Assembly (NCBI RefSeq): GCF_000420445.1 | Contig: NZ_ATUY01000001.1 | Location: 248,001-312,000 of the forward strand | Direction: 5' to 3' | From: Actinotignum urinale DSM 15805 | Lineage (GTDB): Bacteria > Actinomycetota > Actinomycetes > Actinomycetales > Actinomycetaceae | DNA: 64,000 nucleotides | In this document: positions 28,648-37,735 of the stretch, in pieces | How positions within the stretch are numbered: the stretch's first letter is position 1 | How the letters are laid out: each line of letters opens with the position of its first letter | Position numbers and translations under genes: made by a program | The notes under the pieces: model-generated | Told to the model about the DNA's origin: nothing | The model's database searches: none | Seen by the model: only the letters and a program-made list of their open reading frames with translations

Positions 28648-30480
28648 ATGGCAGATATTGAGGATAAAAAGAACCCGACATTATTCACGCCGGGTAAAAT
28701 TCACATTACCGAAGAGATGACAATCCCTTGGCTTATCCGCAATATTGCCCAGGAGCAACCGGAAAAACCCACATTTTCTCGCAAATCTGCGCTCGGTTCC
28801 TGGCTCGATATCACGTGGGGTGCTTTTGAGGCAGAATATCGCAGGCTCGCCCGCGGTTTTATTGCGCTCGGCATTGAACCGGGTGAACGTGTGGCGCTCA
28901 TGTCCCACACCCGCTACGAATTCACGCTCATTGATTTTGCCCTGTGGTCTATTGGCGCAATGGCGGTTCCGATTTACGAAACGGATTCAACTTCGCAGTC
29001 CGAATGGATTATCCAGGACGCCCATTGCCGTTTCGCAATTGCCGAAAATGCGCAACTGAAAGCCACACTCTTGCCCATTATCGATTCCGTCGAACATTTT
29101 GAACACATTTACGTGATTGAAAATAACGATCTGGAAAATATTGCGGCGAAGGGATCCATGGATACGGATCCGGAAATCGACCGACGCACGAATGCGCTTA
29201 ACGCCGATGATCCCGCCACCATTATTTATACTTCCGGATCCACGGGATGTTCCAAAGGCGTTATTCTTTCACACCGTAACTTCCTTCACGTGGTGATGAA
29301 CGGAACCTTGGATGATGAGTTGAGTATTGTGCTCACGGGGAATAATCGACGCACTCTTTTGTTCTTGCCCATGGCTCACGTTTTTGCTCGCTTCACCAAC
29401 ATTTTGGCGATGTATGCGGGTGTAAAGATTGGATATTGCCCGGATACGAGCACTCTTGTGAACGATCTTCAATCTTTCAAACCGCATTTCATGCTTGCTG
29501 TGCCCCGCGTTTTTGAAAAAATCTATAACGCGATTGATGCCCGTTCAACGGGTGCGAAACAGAAACTTTTCCGTTATTACGCAAAGGTTGCCATCCAGTA
29601 TTCGCGTGCTCTCGATACGGAAACTGGGCCAAGTGTGGCTCTTCGTATGCAACACAAAATCGGTGAACGCCTCGTGTATTCGAAAATTAAGGCGCTCACC
29701 GGTGGGCATTTGGAATGGGTGATTTCTGGTGGCGCGCCACTGGGTGCGCGTCTGGGGCATTTCTTCCGCAGTATTGGTATTAACTGCCTTGAAGGCTACG
29801 GTTGCACGGAAACATCCGCCCCAACCTGCGTGAACCGTCCTGGGTTCCAGCGGATTGGTAGTGTGGGGCCGGCATACCCCGGATGCCATATTTCTATTGA
29901 CGACGATGGTGAAATCCTCGTGAAGGGCGATCACGTCTTTAAGGAATATTTGAATAATCCGGAAGAAACGGCCGCGTCGTTTACGCAGGACGGCTGGTTT
30001 AAGACCGGTGATTTGGGCGAGATTCGTGATGGTGTCGTGTATATTACGGGTCGCAAGAAGGAACTTATTGTGACGGCTGGCGGGAAGAATGTGTCCCCCG
30101 CGATTCTTGAAGATGCTTTGCGTGGGCATCCGCTCATCAGCCAGGTCGTTGTGGTTGGCGATAAGCGTCCATTTATTGGCGCGTTGATTACTTTGGATGC
30201 GGACATGCTGCCACTGTGGTTGAAAAATAAGGGGCTTCCTGAGATTCCGGTGGCTGAAGCACGGAAGGATCCGCAAATTATTGCGGCGATCGATCGTGCA
30301 GTGAAACGTGCCAATTCGCAGGTGTCGCGTGCGGAGTCAATCCGTAAGTTCGTTATTCTTCCGATTGATTTTACGACGGAAAATACGTATCTCACGGCTT
30401 CTATGAAGGTTCGACGCTCCCGTGTGCTTTCTGCCTTCGCTGATACTATCGCGAACGATATTTACGGAGATACTAAGTAG
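28648..30480 (+). CDS. Long-chain fatty-acid-CoA ligase
   Basis: An AMP-forming acyl-CoA synthetase of the FadD15/long-chain class, 610 residues. Motifs: the P-loop IIYTSGSTGCSKGV, LEGYGCTETSA, the TGDLGEIRDG hinge, and GRKKELIVTAGGKNVSP with the catalytic lysine region at the C-terminus. It activates fatty acids at the inner face of the membrane for lipid synthesis or breakdown. The ATG at 28648 has AAGGAGAG upstream; the in-frame extension to 28588 is less likely. It is followed directly by short stop-codon-rich tandem repeats and a strong hairpin. Confidence 0.93.
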   Translation: MADIEDKKNPTLFTPGKIHITEEMTIPWLIRNIAQEQPEKPTFSRKSALGSWLDITWGAFEAEYRRLARGFIALGIEPGERVALMSHTRYEFTLIDFALWSIGAMAVPIYETDSTSQSEWIIQDAHCRFAIAENAQLKATLLPIIDSVEHFEHIYVIENNDLENIAAKGSMDTDPEIDRRTNALNADDPATIIYTSGSTGCSKGVILSHRNFLHVVMNGTLDDELSIVLTGNNRRTLLFLPMAHVFARFTNILAMYAGVKIGYCPDTSTLVNDLQSFKPHFMLAVPRVFEKIYNAIDARSTGAKQKLFRYYAKVAIQYSRALDTETGPSVALRMQHKIGERLVYSKIKALTGGHLEWVISGGAPLGARLGHFFRSIGINCLEGYGCTETSAPTCVNRPGFQRIGSVGPAYPGCHISIDDDGEILVKGDHVFKEYLNNPEETAASFTQDGWFKTGDLGEIRDGVVYITGRKKELIVTAGGKNVSPAILEDALRGHPLISQVVVVGDKRPFIGALITLDADMLPLWLKNKGLPEIPVAEARKDPQIIAAIDRAVKRANSQVSRAESIRKFVILPIDFTTENTYLTASMKVRRSRVLSAFADTIANDIYGDTK

Positions 30481-30531
30481 GTCTAGGCGGGTCTAGGTAA
30501 GTCCTATGTAGGTCTAAGTAAGTCTTAGTAG
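30481..30531 (+). repeat. Five ~10-base tandem units after the ligase stop
   Basis: Starting at the base after the TAG stop: GTCTAGGCGG, GTCTAGGTAA, an 11-base GTCCTATGTAG, GTCTAAGTAA and GTCTTAGTAG. Each unit contains TAG or TAA. The last codons of the gene (ACTAAGTAG) resemble a further unit. Confidence 0.85.
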
Positions 30532-30554
30532 GCAATACGGTTTTTCTCTACACA

Positions 30555-30591
30555 GAGGGTGGGTGCGATATTAAATGTCGCACCCACCCTC
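30555..30591. terminator. Long perfect hairpin between convergent genes
   Basis: A 14-bp perfect stem, GAGGGTGGGTGCGA at 30555-30568 and its complement at 30578-30591, with a nine-base loop. It lacks a real U tract on either side. It lies between the acyl-CoA ligase and the convergent clpX-chorismate mutase unit, so a terminator role is likely. Confidence 0.65.
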
Positions 30592-30612
30592 GCTCTACGC
30601 TTATATGTGCTT

Positions 30613-30770
30613 TATACGCGCTTGATACACCCGATAACGCCTTAATCGCCCTATACGCGCTTGATACGCGCCCAGCAGTGTACAGACGCAAATGTTGTTG
30701 CACCCACCGCTCCACGCCCTATACGCGGTTTTTACAGTTGTTTTCTGCGGTTTTTACGGGTTGTTTTAGA
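30613..30770 (-). repeat. Direct repeats downstream of chorismate mutase
   Basis: TATACGCGCTTGATAC occurs at 30613-30628 and 30652-30667, with a shorter TATACGCGG near 30719. Next to them are two copies of a GCGGTTTTTAC..GTTGTTTT unit, the second of which includes the stop codon of chorismate mutase. Confidence 0.75.
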
Positions 30771-31116
30771 TTCCGGTGCTATCTTCCTGCAATTTCCGGT
30801 GGTTATCCGTCGCGTGGTTAACAATCATCATATGAACCTCGTGGGCAAAGTCCGGTTCAATTCCCGCTTCTTTCGCCAGTGTGCGAATCCTTGCTTCCTG
30901 TTCGGATTCGCGTTTAATATCTTGTGGCGGTAGCTGAACCCTTGCCTTCAACTCTCCCACACGATCCGTGACCTGTTTACGTAAGGCGAGAAGGTGAATA
31001 AGTTGTGCGTCGTACACATCAAGTTGGGCACGGTATATTTCAAGTTCGTGAGGAATCGGTGCGGAAGCGGGTTCGTTCATCCCTGCGCCCGTATTCACCG
31101 TATTGTGTTCGCTCAT
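30766..31116 (-). CDS. Chorismate mutase (AroQ type)
   Basis: A 116-residue helical protein of the AroQ family, which converts chorismate to prephenate for Phe/Tyr synthesis. Helix 1 carries the [20 protein letters not shown] pattern with the catalytic arginine, followed by [12 protein letters not shown]; a second helical part holds the [12 protein letters not shown] segment. The first 20 residues are a disordered extension. Its ATG overlaps the clpX stop (ATGA), an unusual pairing, so it depends on clpX translation. The gene end lies in a repeat. Confidence 0.85.
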   Translation of the reverse strand: MSEHNTVNTGAGMNEPASAPIPHELEIYRAQLDVYDAQLIHLLALRKQVTDRVGELKARVQLPPQDIKRESEQEARIRTLAKEAGIEPDFAHEVHMMIVNHATDNHRKLQEDSTGI

Positions 31117-32381
31117 GCTGTTTTCCCTTCGCGCACTTCACCTTCATACAGATATTGCACGTCTGCTGTCCCTATCACTGCAGCATCCGTCACAATAACT
31201 TCTACGATTTCTTCCCGTGAGGGCACTTCAAACATTGCTTTACTCAGGACGCGCTCCATAATGGAACGCAATCCCCTAGCGCCTGTTCCGCGCGTCATTG
31301 CTTCATGCGCGATTTCTTTTAGGGCTTCATGGGTGAAAGTGAGGTCAACGCCGTCGAACTCAAAAAGTTTCTCGTACTGTTTAATAATGGCATTTTTTGG
31401 TTCAGTGAGGATACGAATAAGATCGTTTTCCGTGAGGGCCTCAACAGTCGCAATCACGGGTAGGCGCCCGACAAGCTCAGGAATTAACCCGTATTTGTGT
31501 AAATCATCTGGGGTGACATCCACAATCGCGTCTTTCACCTTATCGAGATCGTGGAGTTGCGCCCCGAAACCGATTCCGTGCGTGCCCTGACGCGAGGAAA
31601 TCATTTCTTCAAGCCCCGCGAAAGCCCCCGCGCAAATAAACAGAATATTGGCGGTGTTAATGTGGACGAGTTCTTGTTGCGGATGCTTGCGTCCTCCCTG
31701 AGGCGGCACGGCAGCTGTTGTCCCTTCAATGATTTTGAGAAGAGCTTGTTGCACGCCTTCACCGGAAACGTCGCGCGTAATGGACGGGTTTTCCGATTTG
31801 CGCGTTATTTTATCGATTTCGTCAATGTAGATAATACCACGTTCTGCTTTTTGAATATCGTTATCGGCAACCTGGATGAGGCGAAGAAGAATATTTTCGA
31901 CGTCCTCCCCCACGTATCCGGCTTCTGTAAGCGCGGTTGCATCCGCAATGGTGAAGGGAACATCTAGCATGCGGGCAAGAGATTGTGCAAGATAGGTTTT
32001 CCCGGTTCCTGTTGGGCCGAGGAGAAGAATATTTGATTTCCCGAGTTCCACGTGCTCGTCGTCGTTTTTCCCGTTGTTGTTCTGCGCAAAAAGACGTTTG
32101 TAATGGTTATATACGGCAACGGAAAGGGTTCGTTTCGCGCGGTCTTGCCCCACCACGTAATCGTTGAGGAAGTTATAAATATCCTCGGGGACGGGGAGTT
32201 TATCGAAGTTCATTTCGCCGGATTGGGTGCCGAGTTCTTGTTCGATAATTTCGTTGCAGAGTTCAATGCATTCGTTGCAGATGTAGACGCCTGAACCCGT
32301 CACAAGTTTTTTCACTTGCCGTTGGGTTTTTTGGCAGAATGAGCATTTTAACGCTTCTGCCGCATCCATCGTGGCTGCCAT
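31113..32381 (-). CDS. clpX: ATP-dependent Clp protease ATP-binding subunit ClpX
   Basis: The AAA+ unfoldase that feeds substrates to ClpP, 422 residues. The N-terminal zinc domain has four cysteines (CSFCQK and CNECIELC). The AAA+ core has Walker A GPTGTGKT near residue 118, Walker B IIYIDEID and the sensor region [10 protein letters not shown]. The ATG at 32381 has GAGGAG upstream and begins just before the zinc domain. A hairpin separates it from clpP2, so it probably has its own promoter, and it overlaps the chorismate mutase gene downstream. Confidence 0.96.
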   Translation of the reverse strand: MAATMDAAEALKCSFCQKTQRQVKKLVTGSGVYICNECIELCNEIIEQELGTQSGEMNFDKLPVPEDIYNFLNDYVVGQDRAKRTLSVAVYNHYKRLFAQNNNGKNDDEHVELGKSNILLLGPTGTGKTYLAQSLARMLDVPFTIADATALTEAGYVGEDVENILLRLIQVADNDIQKAERGIIYIDEIDKITRKSENPSITRDVSGEGVQQALLKIIEGTTAAVPPQGGRKHPQQELVHINTANILFICAGAFAGLEEMISSRQGTHGIGFGAQLHDLDKVKDAIVDVTPDDLHKYGLIPELVGRLPVIATVEALTENDLIRILTEPKNAIIKQYEKLFEFDGVDLTFTHEALKEIAHEAMTRGTGARGLRSIMERVLSKAMFEVPSREEIVEVIVTDAAVIGTADVQYLYEGEVREGKTA

Positions 32382-32506
32382 TTTTCTCCTCATGCATTGT
32401 GTGCGTGTTTGACGTACCAGTTTATTGTACCCGCTGTGGCGCAGTTTATTGTTAGGCACGTGGTACTTGCGGAGTCGCTTTTTCCTTTATTTTGTGTACG
32501 ACGACG

Positions 32507-32534
32507 ATGGGCGGGGTATTCCTACCCCGCCCAT
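32507..32534. terminator. Hairpin between clpP2 and clpX
   Basis: A perfect 12-bp stem, ATGGGCGGGGTA at 32507-32518 and complement at 32523-32534, with a four-base loop. It lies 205 bases beyond the clpP2 stop and 126 bases before clpX. No U tract follows on the minus strand, so termination may be partial. Confidence 0.6.
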
Positions 32535-32738
32535 GTTGACAGCTTAAGCTACCTTTTTATGATTGAGTAATTCTTGCGCACGAACGCACCAGGCACAGGA
32601 TTACATTTGCCACAACCTCTTATTAACCATTCGCATTATCGGGGTTTCATCTCGCATCCGTCGAGAATCAGCCCCGGTAATGTTGCTGTAGCGAAAATGT
32701 ACTGAGGTTGCCGCAGCGAAAAACTATCGTGCGTAATG

Positions 32739-33515
32739 TTAACGAGCCGATTCTACCGGCGCTTTGCGCGATTCGAGGACCTGGTCAACAATGCCATATT
32801 CTTTAGCTTGTTGTGCGGTCAAAATTTTATCGCGCTGAATATCCTGGTGGACACGTTCGCGTGGCTGACCGGTGTGGCTTGCAAGGGTGTCAACAAGCCA
32901 GTCCGTCATGCGGTCGAGCTCGTCGGCAACGATACTAATATCTGTTGCCTGGCCTTGCATTCCTTCCATTGCCGGCTGGTGAATAAGGACGCGCGCATTG
33001 GGTAATGCGAGGCGACGTCCAGGCGTTCCTGCCGCAAGAAGAATCGCTGCGGCGGAGGCTGCCTGCCCGAGGCACACGGTTTGAATTTGTGGCTTAATGT
33101 ACTGCATGGTGTCGTAAATTGCCGTCATTGCCGTGAGGCTACCACCCGGAGAATTAATGTACATGGTGATGGGCGAGCTGGGATCCATGGATTCCAGGAC
33201 GAGGAGCTGTGCCATCACATCATCTGCGGATGCGTCATCCACCTGGACACCGAGGAAAATAATGCGGTCCTCAAAGAGTTTGGTGTAGGGGTTGGAACGC
33301 TTGTATCCGTAGGGTGTGCGTTCTTCAAAGTCGGGAAGAACGTAACGGTTGGTGGGCATATTTCCTGCCTTGTGCGTGGGCATGGCGTTCGCGTGCATCG
33401 TGGCGCCCGAGTTTACAGAACCAGCGTGCATGGCGTTCGCGCCGTGTGAAGTATTTCCGCCCGTCATTCCCATCATGTGGGGAAGGTTCCCGGCAGCGTT
33501 GAAGTTTATCGACAT
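32739..33515 (-). CDS. clpP2: ATP-dependent Clp protease proteolytic subunit ClpP2
   Basis: A serine peptidase subunit of 258 residues if the ATG at 33515 is used. That start has GGAGG upstream and overlaps the clpP1 stop (TAATG). The catalytic serine is in GQAASAAA, the histidine in VLIHQPAMEG, and an aspartate lies further on. The first 52 residues are a Met/His/Asn/Gly-rich, non-catalytic extension. A second in-frame ATG at 33359, with AGGA three bases upstream, would give a 206-residue protein of normal size. In actinobacteria ClpP1 and ClpP2 form one mixed tetradecamer. Confidence 0.94.
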   Translation of the reverse strand: MSINFNAAGNLPHMMGMTGGNTSHGANAMHAGSVNSGATMHANAMPTHKAGNMPTNRYVLPDFEERTPYGYKRSNPYTKLFEDRIIFLGVQVDDASADDVMAQLLVLESMDPSSPITMYINSPGGSLTAMTAIYDTMQYIKPQIQTVCLGQAASAAAILLAAGTPGRRLALPNARVLIHQPAMEGMQGQATDISIVADELDRMTDWLVDTLASHTGQPRERVHQDIQRDKILTAQQAKEYGIVDQVLESRKAPVESAR

Positions 33516-34147
33516 TAGTTACCTGCCTCCGTGTTGTCGCTGGTGGTTTTCTTCAGCATTGTTTGCGAGTTCGCAATAATATGATCGACGAAACCGTATT
33601 CGAGGGCTTCTTGTGCGGTGAACCAGCGATCGCGTTCTGAATCTTCAAGAATTTGTTCCACAGTTTTTCCGGTGTGCTGTGCGTTGAGCGCGGAAAGTTC
33701 CTGCTTCATCTGCAAAATAAGGTTGGCGTTAATACGAATATCTGCCGCCACGCCACCGGCTCCGCCACTGGGCTGATGCATGAGGACGCGCGTATGCGGT
33801 GTAATGTAACGCTTTCCAGGGGTTCCTGCGGAGAGGAGGAACTGACCCATGGATGCGGCCATACCCATGGCGACGGTAACAACATCTGGTTGGATGTACT
33901 GCATGGTGTCAAAAATCGCCATACCTGCGGTAACGGAGCCACCCGGTGAATTAATGTAAAGGTAAATATCGCTTTCGGGATCTTCCGCCGCAAGAAGCAT
34001 CATCTGTGCGCAAATCTGGTTAGCGTTATCGTCACGGACTTCAGATCCGAGCCAAATGATTCGTTCCTTAAGGAGACGTTGGTAGACAGCATCACCAAAT
34101 GCCATAGGCTGTTCGCCAGCCGTTGCCAGAGGAGCAATTGTAGTCAC
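33515..34147 (-). CDS. clpP1: ATP-dependent Clp protease proteolytic subunit ClpP1
   Basis: The partner peptidase, 210 residues. The catalytic serine is in GMAASMGQ, the histidine in VLMHQPSGG, followed by the DRWFTAQEA and EYGFVDHI blocks. The GTG at 34147 is preceded by CAAGGAAGG and was chosen over an in-frame extension to 34189. It overlaps clpP2 by one base, which keeps the two subunits in similar amounts. A long hairpin separates it from trigger factor. Confidence 0.95.
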   Translation of the reverse strand: MTTIAPLATAGEQPMAFGDAVYQRLLKERIIWLGSEVRDDNANQICAQMMLLAAEDPESDIYLYINSPGGSVTAGMAIFDTMQYIQPDVVTVAMGMAASMGQFLLSAGTPGKRYITPHTRVLMHQPSGGAGGVAADIRINANLILQMKQELSALNAQHTGKTVEQILEDSERDRWFTAQEALEYGFVDHIIANSQTMLKKTTSDNTEAGN

Positions 34148-34294
34148 GTTTTTCCTTCCTTGAATCCCGTGCGGATTCTTTGTGGGCATGACAGGTATTT
34201 TTGCCCACTACCACATGCAAGCGTAGTGGGACTTTCTTTCGTGTTCACGAATGAGCGGTTGTTTTTCGCTGATGGCGCATGGTGTGCGCTGTAG

Positions 34295-34340
34295 CGGGTG
34301 GTGGGTAGGTAAAGCGTGTGCTTTACCTACCCACCACCCG
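34295..34340. terminator. 20-bp perfect inverted repeat between tig and clpP1
   Basis: Arms at 34295-34314 (beginning CGGGTGGTGGG) and 34321-34340 are exactly complementary, with a six-base loop. It lies about 125 bases beyond the trigger factor stop and 148 bases before clpP1. It is probably the tig terminator, though no U tract follows. Confidence 0.65.
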
Positions 34341-34465
34341 ATGTAAATATGTTTGTTTGCGTTACTAGCATCTTAAATTCATCGCTTATCAGGGCGTTTT
34401 TTCAGTTTGCCGTTTAGGCATTGATTTACCCCGAGCTTTGAATTTTGCCGGCTACCGCGTTTTGT

Positions 34466-36013
34466 TTAGGCGAGAGCTTCGAGCTTGGAAATCAGTGTTT
34501 TACGGCCTTTTCCAGCCTTTTCTGCTTCGAGAACGCGGGCAACTTCTGCCTTATCTGCACTTTCGGCGTAGGCAAGAACTTCGTCGACCTTCTTGGTGGA
34601 GGGGTCGAAATCGCCGGTGTTGCTAGCCTTATCGGCTTCCTTTTCGCCAGCGTCGTTCTTTGCGGCTGCCTTCTTTGCAGGCTTAGCTACAGGTTTTGCC
34701 GTCGCTACACCAAATTCGGGTACGAGCTCATTTTCGGGCTTTTCACCAACGGCAGCAATAATATCAACCTTGTTGCCATCCTTATCCACAACATTGGTGT
34801 AACGCAGTGCCGCGATTAACGCCTTGCCCTGGCGAAGCTGGTTAGCGAACGCCGGAATTTCGTTGCGCTGAGCAACCAAGCTAATAAACTGCTGGGGATC
34901 CATGCCATACATCTGAGACTGCTGGATCATAAAGTTGAACAGTTCGTCCTGCTCAACGTTAATGCCGAATTTTTCGGTAAGAACGTCAAGAATGATCTGT
35001 TCACGCAAGCCGTTAGCAAGATCGTCGCGAATATCCTTGGCGTGTTCCAGATCGCCTTCCTTGCCTTCGCTTTCCAAGTGTGCATCCACCTGTGCGTTAA
35101 TAATGCGATCCGAAAGCGGAACGTCAATAACTTCACGGAACTTTTCGAGCATAAGGCTACGCGCTTGAGTTGCCTGGGCCTGAATGGCTGCTTCCTTTGC
35201 CTTCTTCGCAAGATCTTCACGCAGTTCTTCGATGGTGTCGAATTCGGAGGCTTCCTGAGCGAAATCGTCGTCGGCTTCCGGAAGTTCAGATTCCTGAACC
35301 TTATTCACGGTGACGGTGACGTCAGCGTCTTTACCTTCGTGTTCCCCGCCAGCAAGCTTGGTGGTAAACGTTACGGTTTCCCCGGCCTTCTTGCCCATAA
35401 TGGCATCATCGAGGCCGTCAAGCATGTTTCCGTCGCCGATACGATAGGAAATACCGGACGCGGAATCCACCTCTTCACCGTCAATAGTGGCGACTAGATC
35501 GATGGTAACGGTGTCCTTTTCGCCAGCTTCGCGTTCAACATCCTTCAATGTTGCGAAACGTTCCTGAAGTGCAACGAGGCGTTCTTCAGCAGCCTTTTCG
35601 GTATCGACGGCGTTCTCAACGGTAAAGGTCATGTCCGCAGGGTTCGGGATAACAATCTCGGGGCGAACATCGACGGTTACGTTAAAGGTTAACGGCTTAT
35701 CTTCACCCTTTTCGTAGGGGCCTTCAATATCGGTTACTTCAGGGCGTCCAAGCGGGGTGAGCTTGTTTTCTTCCAGGGCAACACGGTAGTAATCGTCCAT
35801 AGAATCATTGATTGCCTGTTCGACGATGGCTCCGCGGCCAAACTGTGCTTCAAGCACGCGGGCAGGCACGTGCCCACGACGGAAACCGGGGATTTGAACC
35901 TGGTTGCCGATTTCTTTAGCAGCCTTGTCAATCTGTGGCTTAAAATCTTCAAAAGGAACCTCGACGGCAATTTTCACACGTGTTGGTTCGAGCTGTTCGT
36001 AGGAGCTCTTCAC
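34466..36013 (-). CDS. tig: Trigger factor
   Basis: The ribosome-associated chaperone and prolyl isomerase, 515 residues. The N-terminal ribosome-binding domain contains GFRRGHVPARVLE, followed by the FKBP-type domain (roughly 150-240) and the helical C-terminal domain. The GTG at 36013 was chosen because the product then starts VKSSYEQLEPTRVK, the usual trigger factor N-terminus, and ACTGGAG lies five bases upstream. After the chaperone core there is a Lys/Ala/Asp-rich linker and a compact 45-residue tail that is not part of the classical family. Confidence 0.94.
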   Translation of the reverse strand: MKSSYEQLEPTRVKIAVEVPFEDFKPQIDKAAKEIGNQVQIPGFRRGHVPARVLEAQFGRGAIVEQAINDSMDDYYRVALEENKLTPLGRPEVTDIEGPYEKGEDKPLTFNVTVDVRPEIVIPNPADMTFTVENAVDTEKAAEERLVALQERFATLKDVEREAGEKDTVTIDLVATIDGEEVDSASGISYRIGDGNMLDGLDDAIMGKKAGETVTFTTKLAGGEHEGKDADVTVTVNKVQESELPEADDDFAQEASEFDTIEELREDLAKKAKEAAIQAQATQARSLMLEKFREVIDVPLSDRIINAQVDAHLESEGKEGDLEHAKDIRDDLANGLREQIILDVLTEKFGINVEQDELFNFMIQQSQMYGMDPQQFISLVAQRNEIPAFANQLRQGKALIAALRYTNVVDKDGNKVDIIAAVGEKPENELVPEFGVATAKPVAKPAKKAAAKNDAGEKEADKASNTGDFDPSTKKVDEVLAYAESADKAEVARVLEAEKAGKGRKTLISKLEALA

Positions 36014-36114
36014 ATTTTCTCCAGTCATATAAACAAGGGGCACATGCCCGGTTAAGGGCGTTGTGCCCACTGACATCACCTTTCACTCACGTGAAGGCAT
36101 ACCCACCAATTATA
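36014..36114 (-). promoter_or_regulatory. Promoter and 5' leader of tig
   Basis: TATAAT (complement of 36109-36114) fixes a likely -10, leaving a leader of roughly 90 bases. The leader carries a five-codon ATG frame starting eight bases after the -10, and other in-frame ATGs (36076, 36028) upstream of the favoured GTG at 36013. Confidence 0.45.
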
Positions 36115-36215
36115 CGGCTTCGACTCAGGCTAACGCGAGATTTTTACGCTAAGAGAACGGTGAAAATAGACACGGGACCTTCGAGCAGGAATAAAATAGG
36201 TGGCACGCATGTTTT

Positions 36216-36683
36216 ATGAACATGAGTTCACGTAAACCCTATTTAGATAAAATTTCACCCGATACTTTCAAGGCTTTACTCGCGCTATCCGCGAACGTCA
36301 CATCCGAAGCAATTGCGGCTGGTTTAACGCCCGAAGAAACCGAACTTATTAAGGTTCGCGCCTCGCAAATTAATGCCTGCGCCTACTGCCTCAATGTTCA
36401 CACCGCAGATGCCCGCAAAATCGGTGTTTCGGGGCAAAAGCTGGACCTCCTCGCCGCGTGGCGCGAGGCAACCATTTTCTCCGAACGTGAGCGCGCCATT
36501 ATCGCCGTCGCGGAAACCGCAACACGCACCCCACTCACGGCCGAATCCCACCGAGAATTAGACGCAGCTCAAGAAGTTTTGGGTGACGAACAATTCGCCT
36601 ACGCCCAATGGCTTGCCGTAACAATTAACGCCTTCAACCGCATCTCCATTTTGAGCGAATACCCCGTTCGCGAACGCAAGTAA
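36216..36683 (+). CDS. AhpD/carboxymuconolactone-decarboxylase-family protein
   Basis: A 155-residue helical protein with the AhpD-like redox motif CAYCLNVHTADARKIG (CxxC then His), as in alkylhydroperoxidase-like proteins that act in peroxide defence. The N-terminal MNMSS offers two ATGs (36216, 36222) without a clear ribosome site; TAAAAT at 36192-36197 is a possible -10. It is divergent from tig and followed, 513 bases on, by a peroxiredoxin, which fits a redox role but is not proof of one. Confidence 0.85.
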   Translation: MNMSSRKPYLDKISPDTFKALLALSANVTSEAIAAGLTPEETELIKVRASQINACAYCLNVHTADARKIGVSGQKLDLLAAWREATIFSERERAIIAVAETATRTPLTAESHRELDAAQEVLGDEQFAYAQWLAVTINAFNRISILSEYPVRERK

Positions 36684-36834
36684 ACACCACACCCGCGCAC
36701 CAAGGCGAACAGGCAACACCCCGTGCGCACCACACCCGCAAACTAAAATCCCACATCCCCACCCAACACAAACAGCAACTCCCCAACCCCGCCCGCCACA
36801 GACCACGCGGACGCCTAACAAGACATAAAAATAT
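36684..36834. other. C/A-rich low-complexity spacer
   Basis: The + strand is almost devoid of T and G over about 130 bases, with a repeated CACCACACCCGC (about 36687 and 36729). No gene is seen. It resembles the degenerate post-stop repeats elsewhere in the window. Confidence 0.5.
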
Positions 36835-37023
36835 GTGGCGCCCAAGGTTCCAGCCGGTTATCAAGCCCCCGAATTACCTCTCCAATTAAGGGGAAAATTC
36901 CGCCCCGGATTCATGCTGATCGGACTCGTCGGATTCGCACTCCAATATTGGATGTTCCTGGAAGGCAACATAGAATTGGAGAATACGCTCTACATTATTC
37001 AATCGTGTCGCCTGCGCTACTGA
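36835..37023 (+). CDS. Possible small membrane protein
   Basis: A 62-codon frame starting GTG, with one clear hydrophobic segment (FMLIGLVGFALQYWMFL) after a Pro-rich basic N-terminus. There is no ribosome site and no family recognised. It could be a real small protein or the remnant of a larger one. It lies between the AhpD-like and peroxiredoxin genes, same strand. Confidence 0.3.
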   Translation: MAPKVPAGYQAPELPLQLRGKFRPGFMLIGLVGFALQYWMFLEGNIELENTLYIIQSCRLRY

Positions 37024-37100
37024 GAATAAACTATTAGGTGGTACATTGCCTTACTCAATCTCTACGCCGCGTAATGCGTTGCGTACCGTGAGTGTAAAAA

Positions 37101-37135
37101 TGTACGACGACGGTGACGCGTATCGTCGTCGTACA
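37101..37135. promoter_or_regulatory. Perfect CGTCGTCG hairpin upstream of the peroxiredoxin gene
   Basis: TGTACGACGACG at 37101-37112 and its exact complement at 37124-37135 with an 11-base loop, then AAAAG. It ends about 60 bases before the bcp start, so it is either a terminator for upstream transcription or a structured leader. Confidence 0.5.
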
Positions 37136-37196
37136 AAAGAGAAGAACGCTACCCTACATAAAACAGGGCGATTTTTTTGGAACTGGAGGTTACATA

Positions 37197-37682
37197 ATGG
37201 CTGAAAATAAGCGTTTGGGCGTGGGCGAGGAAGCCCCTGATTTTACGCTTTCCACCCCGGAAGGTGACGTGACGTTGAGGCACGCCACCCAGCAAGCAGA
37301 GCGGGGTGTTATCGTGTATTTTTATCCGCGAGCAATGACGCCCGGGTGTACAACGCAGGCCTGCGATTTTCGGGATAATCTGAATTCGTTTGCGTCCACG
37401 GGGTACACGGTTGTTGGGGTGTCCCCGGATTCGGTCGAGAAGCTGGTGTCCTTTGCCGAAAAATATTCCTTGAATTACGTGTTGGCTTCAGATGAGAACC
37501 ATGAAGTAATGGACGCCTGGGGTGCATGGGGGACAAAAAAGAACTATGGCAAGGAATATGAGGGCGTTATTCGTTCGACGATTGTTGTGGGCAAAGACGG
37601 CCGTGTGGTAGCCGCTCACTACAATGTGAGGGCGAGAGGGCATGTGGCGCGCTTGAGGCGCGAGTTAGGCATTGACGGGTGA
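37197..37682 (+). CDS. bcp: Peroxiredoxin, Bcp/PrxQ type
   Basis: A thiol peroxidase that reduces hydrogen peroxide and lipid peroxides, 161 residues. The peroxidatic cysteine is in PGCTTQACDFRD with the resolving cysteine five residues on, the atypical two-Cys PrxQ arrangement; EEAPDFTL and the VVGVSPDS block match the family. The ATG at 37197 has GGAGG upstream; the in-frame extension to 37113 lies in a hairpin. The last 41 bases of the gene are copied, imperfectly, 53 bases downstream. Confidence 0.93.
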   Translation: MAENKRLGVGEEAPDFTLSTPEGDVTLRHATQQAERGVIVYFYPRAMTPGCTTQACDFRDNLNSFASTGYTVVGVSPDSVEKLVSFAEKYSLNYVLASDENHEVMDAWGAWGTKKNYGKEYEGVIRSTIVVGKDGRVVAAHYNVRARGHVARLRRELGIDG

Positions 37683-37735
37683 ATCGGCCAAATGGGCTGG
37701 CGTGCTTGAGGCGCGAGCTGGGGATTGATGCGTAA
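37642..37735 (+). repeat. Duplicated 3' end of the peroxiredoxin gene
   Basis: Bases 37642-37682 (final codons and TGA) recur at 37695-37735 with about ten differences, sharing CTTGAGGCGCGAG and again ending in a stop (TAA). The copies are 53 bases apart, out of frame with each other. Confidence 0.8.
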
